DNA of 5,374 bases, taken from positions 1-5,374 of the forward strand of contig CAMLKO010000092.1 of the NCBI GenBank assembly GCA_946480495.1, in the 5' to 3' direction. This document shows, piece after piece, positions 1 through 5,374 of this stretch. This stretch comes from an uncultured Caulobacteraceae bacterium (GTDB lineage: Bacteria > Pseudomonadota > Alphaproteobacteria > Caulobacterales > Caulobacteraceae). The position numbers were made by a program, and so were the translations under genes. How positions within the stretch are numbered: position 1 is the first letter of the stretch; every line of letters begins with the position of its first letter. Under the pieces are notes generated by a model, which was given only the letters and a program-made list of their open reading frames with translations, did not search any database and was not told where the DNA came from.

Positions 1-230
1 TCGCCCCACTTCAGGTCGGTGAGGTAGTCCTCGCGGCTCGACTTCACCTCCGCGATGACCAGCTCGCCCCTCGGACCCAGCGCCATCAGGTCGGCGCGGC
101 GGCCGTTCGGCAGGACCACCTCAGCCAGCGGGGCGTAGCCCAGCGCGGCCAGCAGGCGCCCGGCGCCGCGGGTCACGGCCTGGGTGGTCTCGGGCCGGCT
201 GACGGTGACGATGGAAAGGGCGACGTCCAT
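1..230 (-). CDS. mmcB: MmcB family DNA repair protein, 3' end outside window
   Basis: Only the first 76 codons are visible; the gene runs off the left edge. The start is ATG at 230-228. The protein opens MDVALSIVTVSRPE and reaches a core made of E37, D47 in GRRADLMALG and E61-V-K63 in VIAEVKSS. This E...D...ExK arrangement is the signature of the PD-(D/E)XK nuclease fold, to which the MmcB-like family is assigned. In Caulobacter, mmcB is an SOS gene that contributes to mitomycin C resistance, presumably in repair of crosslinks or bulky lesions in the cytoplasm; its exact reaction is not established. Regulation fits: a perfect LexA box begins 11 nt upstream of the ATG. A small gene on the same strand ends 30 nt upstream, so read-through expression is also possible. 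No strong Shine-Dalgarno sequence is seen. Family recognition is from memory of the sequence pattern; nuclease activity is inference. Confidence 0.86.
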   Translation of the reverse strand, partial: MDVALSIVTVSRPETTQAVTRGAGRLLAALGYAPLAEVVLPNGRRADLMALGPRGELVIAEVKSSREDYLTDLKWG

Positions 231-241
231 CGCCCGACTCT

Positions 242-256
242 GTTCCGTTTTCGTTC
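242..256 (-). promoter_or_regulatory. LexA (SOS) box upstream of mmcB
   Basis: The plus strand reads GTTC-CGTTTTC-GTTC, an exact match to the alphaproteobacterial LexA operator GTTCN7GTTC (GAACN7GAAC in the direction of mmcB). It lies in the 30-nt gap between the small upstream gene and mmcB, ending 11 nt before the mmcB ATG. A TTGACC hexamer on the minus strand (264-259), a good -35 candidate, sits directly upstream, so bound LexA would cover the spacer and -10 region. No convincing -10 is visible. A GANTC site (236-240) lies between the box and the start codon. Confidence 0.88.
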
Positions 257-260
257 GAGG

Positions 261-521
261 TCAAGTGCTCCGGCGCTTGCGCGAACGCTGCGCTCTTATC
301 TGCCACGGCGGCCGGCCGGTCGCCCGCGACTCCCGCCAGGCGCGGCTCATGCGCCGGGCGTGATTGCGCCGGTCGATCCAGGTCTTCATGGGCCGATAGA
401 GCAGAACGGGCAGGACGATCATGACGGCCAGGCCGAACAGGCCGATACCGACCGCGTCAGCCTGGTCCATGGCGCAGCCCGTCAAGGGCAGGCTCGCCGC
501 CACAACGTTCTTTACGCCCAC
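261..521 (-). CDS. Small basic single-span membrane protein or lipoprotein, unknown function
   Basis: I do not recognise this 86-residue protein. It has one hydrophobic segment (about residues 24-42, GIGLFGLAVMIVLPVLLY) followed by a very Arg-rich tail of about 40 residues, so the tail should face the cytoplasm. I chose the GTG at 521-519 because AGAGGG lies 5 nt upstream and the promoter at 549-576 would give a leader of about 20 nt. With this start the N-terminus ends in LTGC (Cys16), a plausible but short lipobox. The alternative ATG at 470-468 gives 69 residues with no good ribosome site and removes the lipobox. The gene ends 30 nt before mmcB on the same strand, and its TGA overlaps the -35-like hexamer of mmcB. 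The promoter, membrane span and spacing support a real gene; the function is unknown. Confidence 0.62.
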   Translation of the reverse strand: MGVKNVVAASLPLTGCAMDQADAVGIGLFGLAVMIVLPVLLYRPMKTWIDRRNHARRMSRAWRESRATGRPPWQIRAQRSRKRRST

Positions 522-548
522 AGCCGCCCTCTCACAGCTCAGCCCGGA

Positions 549-576
549 GTTGTAGCGTCTTCACCCGCTACGGCAA
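549..576 (-). promoter_or_regulatory. Housekeeping sigma promoter for the small membrane gene
   Basis: On the minus strand, TTGCCG (576-571), a 14-nt spacer and GCTACAAC (556-549) match the Caulobacter sigma-73 consensus TTGACGS-N10-14-GCTANAWC, with one -35 mismatch and a perfect -10 octamer. Transcription would begin near 541-543, about 20 nt upstream of the GTG start at 521. The -35 hexamer overlaps the T-rich tail of the terminator of the preceding gene. Confidence 0.66.
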
Positions 577-616
577 AACGAAAACGCCCCGCCGCGGGGG
601 GATGCGGCGGGGCGTT
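571..616 (-). terminator. Rho-independent terminator after the diiron protein gene
   Basis: Positions 583-595 and 604-616 form a perfect 13-bp GC-rich stem (AACGCCCCGCCGC against its complement) with an 8-nt loop (596-603). Read on the minus strand, the stem is followed by TTTTCGTTTTGCC, a T-rich tail. It starts 27 nt beyond the stop codon of the diiron protein gene at 644. There is no T tract on the plus-strand side, so it acts in the minus direction only. Confidence 0.9.
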
Positions 617-643
617 CAGTATCGCAGGGAGCGGCGGGGGGAG

Positions 644-1771
644 CTACTCCGCAGCGATGCTGATCGGTTGGGCCGGGCGATCCTTGAAGTTGATGGTCTG
701 CAGGTAACGGATGCCGTCTTCGGCAATATCGTCACCAACCATCCGGTCGCCTTCCGCCTTCAACTCATCAAGGTCGACGTACATGGCATAGAAGGCGCGC
801 GTGCGGTCCGTGATGATACCCGCATTGAGCAGCGTCTTGACCAGCACCCGGAAGATGTTGGTCTGTTCCTTCATCAGCTCGCGACGTTCGTCGTCCGTCA
901 TGATTTCCGCGAACTCGGCAATGACCTTTTCAGGATCGAGGCCGAACTCTTCGTAGAGGTCGCGCTGCTGGCTGGGTCCGACCAGGTTGAACAGGACGGC
1001 CTGGAAGCAGTGGGCGGCCCAGTCCTCGACGATGGCGTGCTCTTCCGGCGACAGCTTGGGAATGGTCCGGTCGGCCCAGATCTTCCCGAACTTGTGGTGG
1101 AAGGCCTCGTCGGTCATGACGAGCTGCAGCAGCTGCTTGCCCAGCGGGTCGTACATCTTGGTGTAGAAGGTGGCGAAGGCGCCCATGGCCAGGCCCTCGA
1201 CCAGCATCTGCATGCCGATGATCTTCTTGTAGACCTCCGGCGCGCCGATGATCTCGACCAGCAGGTCCTTCAGCGTCGGGCCGCACTCGACCGGACGGCC
1301 CCAGCGGGCCTTGATGTACTTGGCGAAGGCGGTGACGTGGCGGGCTTCCTCGCGCGTCTGGTTGGCGGCGTATTCCTGCGCGCCCTGGTCCTTCAGCACG
1401 TGGCAGAGGCTGGCCGACAGGTTCAGCGCGCCCTGCTCGCCGTGCAGGATGGAGGAGAAGGCCCGCAGCACCGACTGGTTGATGAAGCGCGTGCGCTCCT
1501 TCGGGTCGGAGAGGTGGTTGGAGACGTAGTTGGTGGACAGCGACACCACCAGGTCCTCGGGAACGAGCGGATCGTTCTCCATGTCCCAGGGCGTGTCGAA
1601 GTCGATGTATTCCTTCTTCAGCGGATCCCAGAAGTGGTCGTGGGTCGCCGAGATGATCTTGTCGAACGCCGGGGAGCGGTTGTTGTAGCGGTCGAGCTCG
1701 AGCATCGACTCGAAGTCGTCCGGCGCCACCGCGTCATACATGGCGTCCTTGGTGATGTTCTTGTCGGTCAC
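644..1771 (-). CDS. Ferritin-like diiron-carboxylate protein, probable oxygenase/oxidase
   Basis: This 375-residue protein has the complete two-iron ligand pattern of the ferritin-like (R2/monooxygenase) superfamily: E112 in HGEQGA, E142 and H145 in EEARHV, E192 in LVEGLAMG, and E222 and H225 in DEAFHH. The spacings E112-E142 and E192-E222 are both 30 residues, and the E/ExxH spacing resembles bacterial multicomponent monooxygenases. The position four residues after the first ExxH His, which is the radical Tyr in class I ribonucleotide reductase R2, is Phe149, so a tyrosyl-radical R2 role is unlikely. No signal peptide is visible; it should be cytoplasmic. The substrate is unknown; related folds include oxygenases, N-oxygenases and R2-like oxidases. 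The GTG start at 1771-1769 is fixed by a strong ribosome site. It is monocistronic, with its own terminator. The fold is well supported; the reaction is inference. Confidence 0.88.
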   Translation of the reverse strand: MTDKNITKDAMYDAVAPDDFESMLELDRYNNRSPAFDKIISATHDHFWDPLKKEYIDFDTPWDMENDPLVPEDLVVSLSTNYVSNHLSDPKERTRFINQSVLRAFSSILHGEQGALNLSASLCHVLKDQGAQEYAANQTREEARHVTAFAKYIKARWGRPVECGPTLKDLLVEIIGAPEVYKKIIGMQMLVEGLAMGAFATFYTKMYDPLGKQLLQLVMTDEAFHHKFGKIWADRTIPKLSPEEHAIVEDWAAHCFQAVLFNLVGPSQQRDLYEEFGLDPEKVIAEFAEIMTDDERRELMKEQTNIFRVLVKTLLNAGIITDRTRAFYAMYVDLDELKAEGDRMVGDDIAEDGIRYLQTINFKDRPAQPISIAAE

Positions 1772-1776
1772 TGAAA

Positions 1777-1785
1777 CTCTCCTCC
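1777..1785 (-). promoter_or_regulatory. Strong ribosome binding site of the diiron protein gene
   Basis: GGAGGAGAG on the minus strand lies 5 nt upstream of GTG at 1771-1769. It decides the start: the frame is open further upstream to a TTG near 1861, but that extension (Cys- and Arg-rich, beginning MTRTCCCGHYAK if used) has no ribosome site and does not look like a folded domain. Confidence 0.82.
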
Positions 1786-1800
1786 GGCCGGGGCATGCGG

Positions 1801-1857
1801 GTCCGTTTCGCCCGGACCTCTGCGACTTTGCATAGTGTCCACAGCAACAAGTCCGGG
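1801..1857 (-). repeat. Competing inverted repeats in the diiron protein gene leader
   Basis: On the minus strand the leader holds three short complementary segments: CCCGGAC (1857-1851), GTCCGGG (1817-1811) and CGGAC (1805-1801). The middle one can pair with the first (7 bp, loop about 33 nt) or with the last (5 bp, 7-nt loop), but not with both. A recognisable promoter is not clear here: the TTGACC at 1861-1856 has no good -10 at the right distance. The arrangement could be chance in GC-rich DNA or an RNA switch. Confidence 0.3.
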
Positions 1858-1863
1858 TCAATC

Positions 1864-1883
1864 AAAAAGTGACGGGGGCGTCA
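1864..1883 (-). terminator. Short terminator after the zincin operon
   Basis: On the minus strand TGACG-CCCC-CGTCA (1883-1870) forms a 5-bp stem with a 4-nt loop, followed by C and five T (1868-1864). It starts 18 nt after the stop codon of the zincin gene at 1902. The stem is short, so it may be a weak or leaky terminator. Confidence 0.5.
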
Positions 1884-1901
1884 AGTTTGTGAACGGCGCG
1901 T

Positions 1902-2309
1902 TTACGCCTTGGCTTCGATCGCGGCGATGGCGTCGTCCGACAGGCCGAAATGGTGGCCGATCTCGTGGATCAGCACGTGGGTGACGAGCTCTTCCAGCGA
2001 GACGTCTTCCAGCTCCATCCACTCGTCCAGGATCGGCCGCCGGTAGAGGAAGATCATCGGCGGCAGCCGCTGCGGGTCCATCACCGAGCGGCGCGACAGG
2101 TCGACGCCCTGGTAGAGGCCGGTCAGGTCGAAGGGGTTGTCGAGGCCCAGCGTCTCCAGCACCTCCTCCTCGGCGAAGTCGGCGATCTGGAAGACCACCT
2201 CGCCGGCCAGCGCGCGCAGGTGCGGCGGCAGGGTGTTGAAGGCCGCGTCGGCGATCTCGGCGATGTCGTCGAGACTGGGCGGGACGGCTCGGCTCCAGTT
2301 GTTCTTCAT
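1902..2309 (-). CDS. Metallopeptidase family protein, minimal zincin (HExxH)
   Basis: This 135-residue protein matches the small cytoplasmic zincin-like family (PF06262 / DUF1025 type). It has HEIGHHFGLSDD at residues 115-126: H115 and H119 are zinc ligands, E116 is the general base, and D125 of the GxSDD segment is a likely third ligand. Other family-typical segments are the acidic helix around residues 42-52 (ADFAEEEVLET), LYQG near 65 and PPMIFLYRRPILDE at 83-96. No signal peptide is present and the length is usual for the family, so it is complete. Substrates of these proteins are not known, and peptidase activity is assumed from the motif. The ATG overlaps the stop of the upstream gene in ATGA, with no clear ribosome site of its own, which indicates translational coupling. 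Confidence 0.9.
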   Translation of the reverse strand: MKNNWSRAVPPSLDDIAEIADAAFNTLPPHLRALAGEVVFQIADFAEEEVLETLGLDNPFDLTGLYQGVDLSRRSVMDPQRLPPMIFLYRRPILDEWMELEDVSLEELVTHVLIHEIGHHFGLSDDAIAAIEAKA

Positions 2310-2857
2310 TCGTCGGGGATCACGATGTCCGGCGCCTCGGGCAGCCGGTATTCGAAGAGGCCCACGTCGAGCGGCTGCTGCGGCTTGACCGGCTGCAGCG
2401 GCTGGCGGGCCAGCGCGCGCAGGGCGTCGCGGCCCAGCTGCTCGCCGGCCGCGGCCTTGCGCGCCTTGCGGGCCTGCTCCAGCTCGGCGAAGCGGGCGGG
2501 GTCGACGATGCGCCAGTAGGAGACCGACAGCCGCCAGACGGTCTTGGTCAGCGGCGCCTCGGCCCTCGGCCAGCGGTGGCCGCCCTCATAGACCGGCCGG
2601 ACGGGCGCGATCACCGGCGTGCGGCCCTTCACCTTGGCCACCACCTCGCGCAGGCGCGCCGCGCCGCCTTCCAGATACTTGCCCAGCGCCGCTTCCGCCG
2701 CCTCGGGGGTCTCGAAGGCGGGACCGACGTCCTCTGAGATGAATTCCACGTCCCGGCCGGCGATTTCCTTGGCTTCCCGCTCGCGCGCGGCCGTACCCAT
2801 GGCCGCGGACAGCGCGGCCTCGGCGTTCGGGGCGACGGGATAGAGGATCGCGTTCAT
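2306..2857 (-). CDS. Conserved-looking hypothetical protein, first gene of the zincin operon
   Basis: I do not recognise this 183-residue protein. From the ATG at 2857-2855 it has an Ala/Glu-rich N-terminal half likely to be helical (residues 12-75), a central segment with Trp96, Trp108 and Trp115 (TKTVWRLSVSYWRIVD) resembling a strand-rich core, a charged helix at 119-150, and a Pro/Gln-rich linker (153-163) before the C-terminal tail. There is no signal peptide or membrane span. Its TGA overlaps the zincin ATG by 4 nt, so the two proteins are probably made together and may act together. No ribosome site precedes the ATG; a TATATG element 8 nt upstream could be the -10 of a leaderless or very short-leader transcript, which is common in Caulobacterales. 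The open frame extends further upstream, but across the divergent promoter region and with atypical composition. Confidence 0.75.
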   Translation of the reverse strand: MNAILYPVAPNAEAALSAAMGTAAREREAKEIAGRDVEFISEDVGPAFETPEAAEAALGKYLEGGAARLREVVAKVKGRTPVIAPVRPVYEGGHRWPRAEAPLTKTVWRLSVSYWRIVDPARFAELEQARKARKAAAGEQLGRDALRALARQPLQPVKPQQPLDVGLFEYRLPEAPDIVIPDE

Positions 2858-2946
2858 GACGACGCATATAAGGCTTCGCCCGCCGCGTTCGCCAGCGGAG
2901 GCCGTGAGGCCTATCCTGAGAGGATGTTGATTCGACGGGCAGCCCG
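2858..2946. promoter_or_regulatory. Divergent intergenic region upstream of divL
   Basis: These 89 bp separate the zincin operon (minus) from divL (plus) and must hold both promoters or their proximal parts. Visible elements are TATATG (minus strand, 2870-2865) near the minus-strand start, an inverted repeat AGGCC-GTGA-GGCCT (2899-2912), a GATTC (GANTC, CcrM methylation) site at 2929-2933, and CGGGC-A-GCCCG (2936-2946) abutting the divL ATG. No CtrA-type TTAA-N7-TTAA site is seen. No convincing housekeeping promoter can be assigned for divL. Confidence 0.5.
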
Positions 2947-5271
2947 ATGGACCCGCAGGAGCTGATCCTCGCCGCATCGGCAGGCGCGATCAGCCTTGCC
3001 GTCTGCGCGACGCTGTGGGCGCTGATCCAGCGGCGCCGCACGGACGACCGGGTGCGCGCCCTGCAGACCAGGATCGCCGAGCTGAGCGGCGACGCCCAGC
3101 TGGCCCAGGCCTCGGTCGAGGCGTTCGACAGCGCGCTGGTGGTGGTCGAGGACGGCCACGCGAGCCTCGCCTCCGGCGCCGACAGCCTGGCCGCCTGCGC
3201 CGCCGTCTTCGAGCTCGATCTGCCCGAGCCTCAAGGGCTGCTCAACGCCCTGATGCGGGCCGATCCCGACCATGCGCGGCGGCTGAAGGTGCTGTTCGAC
3301 CGCGGCGAGCCCTGCGCCTTCGAGGCGCGGGGGCCCAACGGCGTCGTCTCGGTGGAGGGACGCACGGCCGGCGCGCTGGCGTGGCTTCGGCTGTCGGCCG
3401 CGGAAGGGGCGGGGGCGGCGCTGCCGACGGCGGCGCGGTTTGCCGCCTTCCTCGACACCCGTTCGGAACCGGCCTGGATCGCGGCGGCCGACGGAACCCT
3501 GCAGTGGGCCAACAAGGCCTGGCTGGAGGCGGTGGACGTCCCCGACGCCGCCGAGGCCATCGCCAGGAACCTGACCTTCGACCGCGCGGCCGACGCGCTG
3601 GTCAGCGAGGCCGCCAACCTGGGCGAGCGGCGCGAGACGGTGCGCTGGGCGACCGCGGGCGGACGGCGCCGCGCCTTCCGCTTCGTGGCCGAACCGCTGG
3701 AGGGCGGCGGGGTCGGCGTCTGGGCGCAGGACGCCACCGAAGTCGAGGAGATGCGCGAGACGCTGAGGCGCCACGTCGAGGCCCACGACGAGACCCTGAA
3801 CCACATCGACGAGGCGGTCGCCATCTTCAGCCAGCAGCGCAGGCTTTCCTTCCACAACGCCGCCTTCGCCGAGCTGTGGGGGCTGGAGCCGGCCTGGCTC
3901 GCCGAGCGGCCGGGCCATGGCGAGATCCTCGACCGCCTGCGTCAGCGCCGCCGCCTGCCCGAGACCGCCGACTACGCCAAGTGGAAGGCGGGCGAACTGG
4001 CCCACTACGAAAACCTCGGGCCCCAGCCGGACGACCTCTGGACCCTGCCCGACGGACGCACCCTGAAGGTGGTGCGCCAGCCGCACCCGCTGGGCGGCCT
4101 GCTGGTCCTGTTCTCCGACATCACCGACGAGCTGAAGCTGAAGGCGCAGTACAACGCGCTGATCCAGGTGCAGCAGGCGACGCTCGACAAGCTCTCCGAC
4201 GCGGTCGCCGTGTTCGGCTCGGACGGGCGCCTGCGGCTGCACAACGAGGCGTTCGCCAGCTTCTGGAACGTGACCCCCATCGAGCTGTCGGCGGCCGGCG
4301 ACTTCGAGGGCGTGGTCGAGCTCTGCATCCCGCGCCTGCACGACCAGGCCTTCTGGCGCGAGCTGAAGGGCCGCGTCGCCGACCCCGATCCGGTCGCCCG
4401 CGCCCCGATGGCCGGCGAGGTGAAGACCTCCGACAGCCGCATCGTGGCCTACCAGTCGCGGCCGTTGCCGGACGGCGCCACCCTGATCGCCTTTGCCGAC
4501 GTCACCGACACCCGCCAGCTGGAAAGCGCGCTCGCGGCCCGCGAAACGGCGCTGGCCGAAGCCGAGCGGCTGAAGCGGGAGTTCGTGGGCAACGTCTCCT
4601 ACGAGCTGCGCACGCCGCTCACCACCATCATCGGCTATTCCGAGCTCCTGGAGCATGGCGGCGAGAAGCTCAGCGACCGCGCGCGCGGCTACATCGGCTC
4701 GGTGCGCTCGGCGGCGACCCAGCTCGCGCGCTCGATCAACGACGTCCTCGACATCGCCCAGATCGACGCCGGCGAGATGGGCCTGGAGATCATCGACGTC
4801 AGCGTCAACGAGCTGCTGACCGACGTCGCCGCGCGCTGGCAGGGCGAGGCCGAGACCCTCGGCGTCAAGGTGGTGGTGGAGGACGCCCACGAGGTCGGCT
4901 CGATGCGCGGCGACGCCCACCGGCTCGCCCAGATCCTCGATCATCTCGTGGAAAACGGCCTGCGCCAGACGCCGCCCGGCGGCACGGTGGCGCTATCGGC
5001 GAAGCGGGGGCTTGGCGAAGTTCAGCTGCATGTGGCCGACACCGGCCGCGGCATCCCCTTCCACGTGCAGGCCCACATCTTCGACCGCTTCGTGGGCCGC
5101 GACCGCGGCGGGCCGGGGCTGGGTCTGGCTCTGGTAAAGGCGCTGGTGGAGCTGCACGGCGGCTGGGTGGCGCTGGAGAGCGAGCCGGGCGCGGGCGCCC
5201 TCTTCACCTGCCACCTGCCCGAAGCCGTCCAGGTCGAAGCCGCCCAGCCGGAGCTGAGCTTCGAGAGCTAG
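2947..5271 (+). CDS. divL: DivL, tyrosine-type PAS sensor pseudokinase controlling CckA-CtrA
   Basis: This 774-residue protein has the architecture of Caulobacter DivL (769 aa). It begins with an N-terminal membrane span (about 7-27) followed by RRR and a short coiled coil. Next come four PAS-like regions (about 54-150, 165-265, 283-395 and 410-525, two of them ending in DITDE and DVTDT). A DHp helix pair (about 535-605) and a CA domain (615-757) follow. The H-box reads [13 protein letters not shown] with Tyr552 in place of the phospho-accepting His, the DivL hallmark (Tyr550 in C. crescentus). The CA domain keeps N670, DTGRGIP (698-704) and GPGLGLALV (723-731), so nucleotide binding looks possible; the first Asn of the N-box is His666. 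DivL is known to bind phosphorylated DivK and adjust CckA activity, and so CtrA, at the cell pole. The ATG at 2947 is the only start after an in-frame TGA at 2917; its ribosome site is weak. The 3' end overlaps the convergent ferredoxin gene. Confidence 0.95.
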   Translation: MDPQELILAASAGAISLAVCATLWALIQRRRTDDRVRALQTRIAELSGDAQLAQASVEAFDSALVVVEDGHASLASGADSLAACAAVFELDLPEPQGLLNALMRADPDHARRLKVLFDRGEPCAFEARGPNGVVSVEGRTAGALAWLRLSAAEGAGAALPTAARFAAFLDTRSEPAWIAAADGTLQWANKAWLEAVDVPDAAEAIARNLTFDRAADALVSEAANLGERRETVRWATAGGRRRAFRFVAEPLEGGGVGVWAQDATEVEEMRETLRRHVEAHDETLNHIDEAVAIFSQQRRLSFHNAAFAELWGLEPAWLAERPGHGEILDRLRQRRRLPETADYAKWKAGELAHYENLGPQPDDLWTLPDGRTLKVVRQPHPLGGLLVLFSDITDELKLKAQYNALIQVQQATLDKLSDAVAVFGSDGRLRLHNEAFASFWNVTPIELSAAGDFEGVVELCIPRLHDQAFWRELKGRVADPDPVARAPMAGEVKTSDSRIVAYQSRPLPDGATLIAFADVTDTRQLESALAARETALAEAERLKREFVGNVSYELRTPLTTIIGYSELLEHGGEKLSDRARGYIGSVRSAATQLARSINDVLDIAQIDAGEMGLEIIDVSVNELLTDVAARWQGEAETLGVKVVVEDAHEVGSMRGDAHRLAQILDHLVENGLRQTPPGGTVALSAKRGLGEVQLHVADTGRGIPFHVQAHIFDRFVGRDRGGPGLGLALVKALVELHGGWVALESEPGAGALFTCHLPEAVQVEAAQPELSFES

Positions 5272-5374
5272 TGCTGGCTCTCGGGCATGCGCACGACGAG
5301 GCCGTCGAGCTCGTCGCTGACCTTGATCTGGCAGGAGAGGCGGCTGTTCGGCTCGACGTTCTCGGCGAAGTCGA
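5268..5374 (-). CDS. 2Fe-2S ferredoxin (adrenodoxin/ISC type), C-terminal part only
   Basis: Only the last 34 codons and the TAG (5270-5268) are in the window; the 5' part lies beyond the right edge. The visible tail, with [12 protein letters not shown] and then [13 protein letters not shown], is the characteristic C-terminus of vertebrate/ISC-type 2Fe-2S ferredoxins. The Cys in RLSCQ is the fourth iron-sulfur ligand; the other three Cys would lie upstream and cannot be seen. Such ferredoxins carry single electrons in the cytoplasm, for Fe-S cluster assembly or for cytochrome P450 and related oxygenases. The stop codon shares the palindrome CTAG with the divL stop, so the two genes converge with no spacer and no terminator between them. 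Confidence 0.85.
   Translation of the reverse strand, partial: DFAENVEPNSRLSCQIKVSDELDGLVVRMPESQH

Noticed and set aside
121..306. Minus-strand 61-codon frame overlapping mmcB and the LexA box
   Set aside because: It overlaps mmcB in another frame, crosses the SOS box and has an Arg/Pro/Gly-rich tail typical of a shadow frame.
360..707. Plus-strand 115-codon frame over the small membrane gene and terminator
   Set aside because: It reads through the 13-bp terminator stem and has atypical composition; no ribosome site or conserved pattern is seen.
602..1774. A 390-codon plus-strand frame opposite the diiron protein gene
   Set aside because: It is rich in Val, Asp, His and Arg with no recognisable motif, whereas the minus strand carries the complete diiron ligand set, a strong ribosome site and a terminator.
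1772..1861. N-terminal extension of the diiron protein to a TTG near 1861
   Set aside because: The extension has no ribosome site and contains the leader inverted repeats; the GTG at 1771 with GGAGGAGAG 5 nt upstream is far better.
1878..1884. TTGACGC on the minus strand as a perfect -35 element for the diiron gene
   Set aside because: It forms part of the short terminator stem of the zincin operon and has no -10 element at a suitable distance.
2858..2977. 40-codon upstream extension of the 183-aa hypothetical protein
   Set aside because: It would cross the divergent promoter region and the divL start, with atypical residues and no better ribosome site.
2911..4944. A 677-codon open frame on the minus strand antisense to divL
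   Set aside because: Its product is low-complexity (rich in Arg, Gly, Leu, Val, Asp and Gln) with no domain, and the frame mirrors the codon structure of divL. It is a shadow frame of high-GC DNA.

Overview
The window looks like chromosome of a high-GC alphaproteobacterium of the Caulobacterales (Caulobacter or Phenylobacterium-like). The main evidence is an intact DivL, the cell-cycle pseudokinase of this order, carrying Tyr where histidine kinases carry the phospho-accepting His. Supporting evidence is an MmcB-type SOS gene with a perfect alphaproteobacterial LexA box, and a promoter matching the Caulobacter housekeeping sigma consensus. Genus-level assignment is inference.

Layout. The left half is entirely on the minus strand. 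Bases 1-230 hold the 5' part of mmcB (predicted PD-(D/E)XK-fold DNA repair protein), with its LexA box at 242-256. Just upstream (261-521) is a small, very basic one-span membrane or lipoprotein gene with its own promoter (549-576). That promoter is packed against the rho-independent terminator (571-616) of the next gene. That gene (644-1771) encodes a 375-residue ferritin-like diiron protein with a complete E / ExxH / E / ExxH ligand set. A 130-bp gap (1772-1901) holds its leader, with two mutually exclusive inverted repeats, and a short terminator for the next operon. The operon at 1902-2857 encodes an unrecognised 183-aa protein overlapping by 4 bp a 135-aa minimal zincin (HExxH).

An 89-bp divergent region (2858-2946), containing one GANTC (CcrM) site, separates this operon from divL on the plus strand (2947-5271, 774 aa: TM anchor, several PAS-like domains, Tyr-type DHp, CA domain). 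divL ends in a CTAG palindrome that is also the stop of a convergent 2Fe-2S ferredoxin gene, of which only the last 34 codons are inside the window.

Functionally this is a compact housekeeping/regulatory neighbourhood rather than a mobile island. It holds cell-cycle signalling (DivL acting on CckA-CtrA through DivK~P), DNA-damage response (LexA-controlled mmcB), Fe-S biochemistry, and three poorly characterised proteins. I saw no transposase, tRNA, rRNA, CRISPR array or long repeat. The least explained items are the diiron protein, the small basic membrane protein and the 183-aa partner of the zincin.
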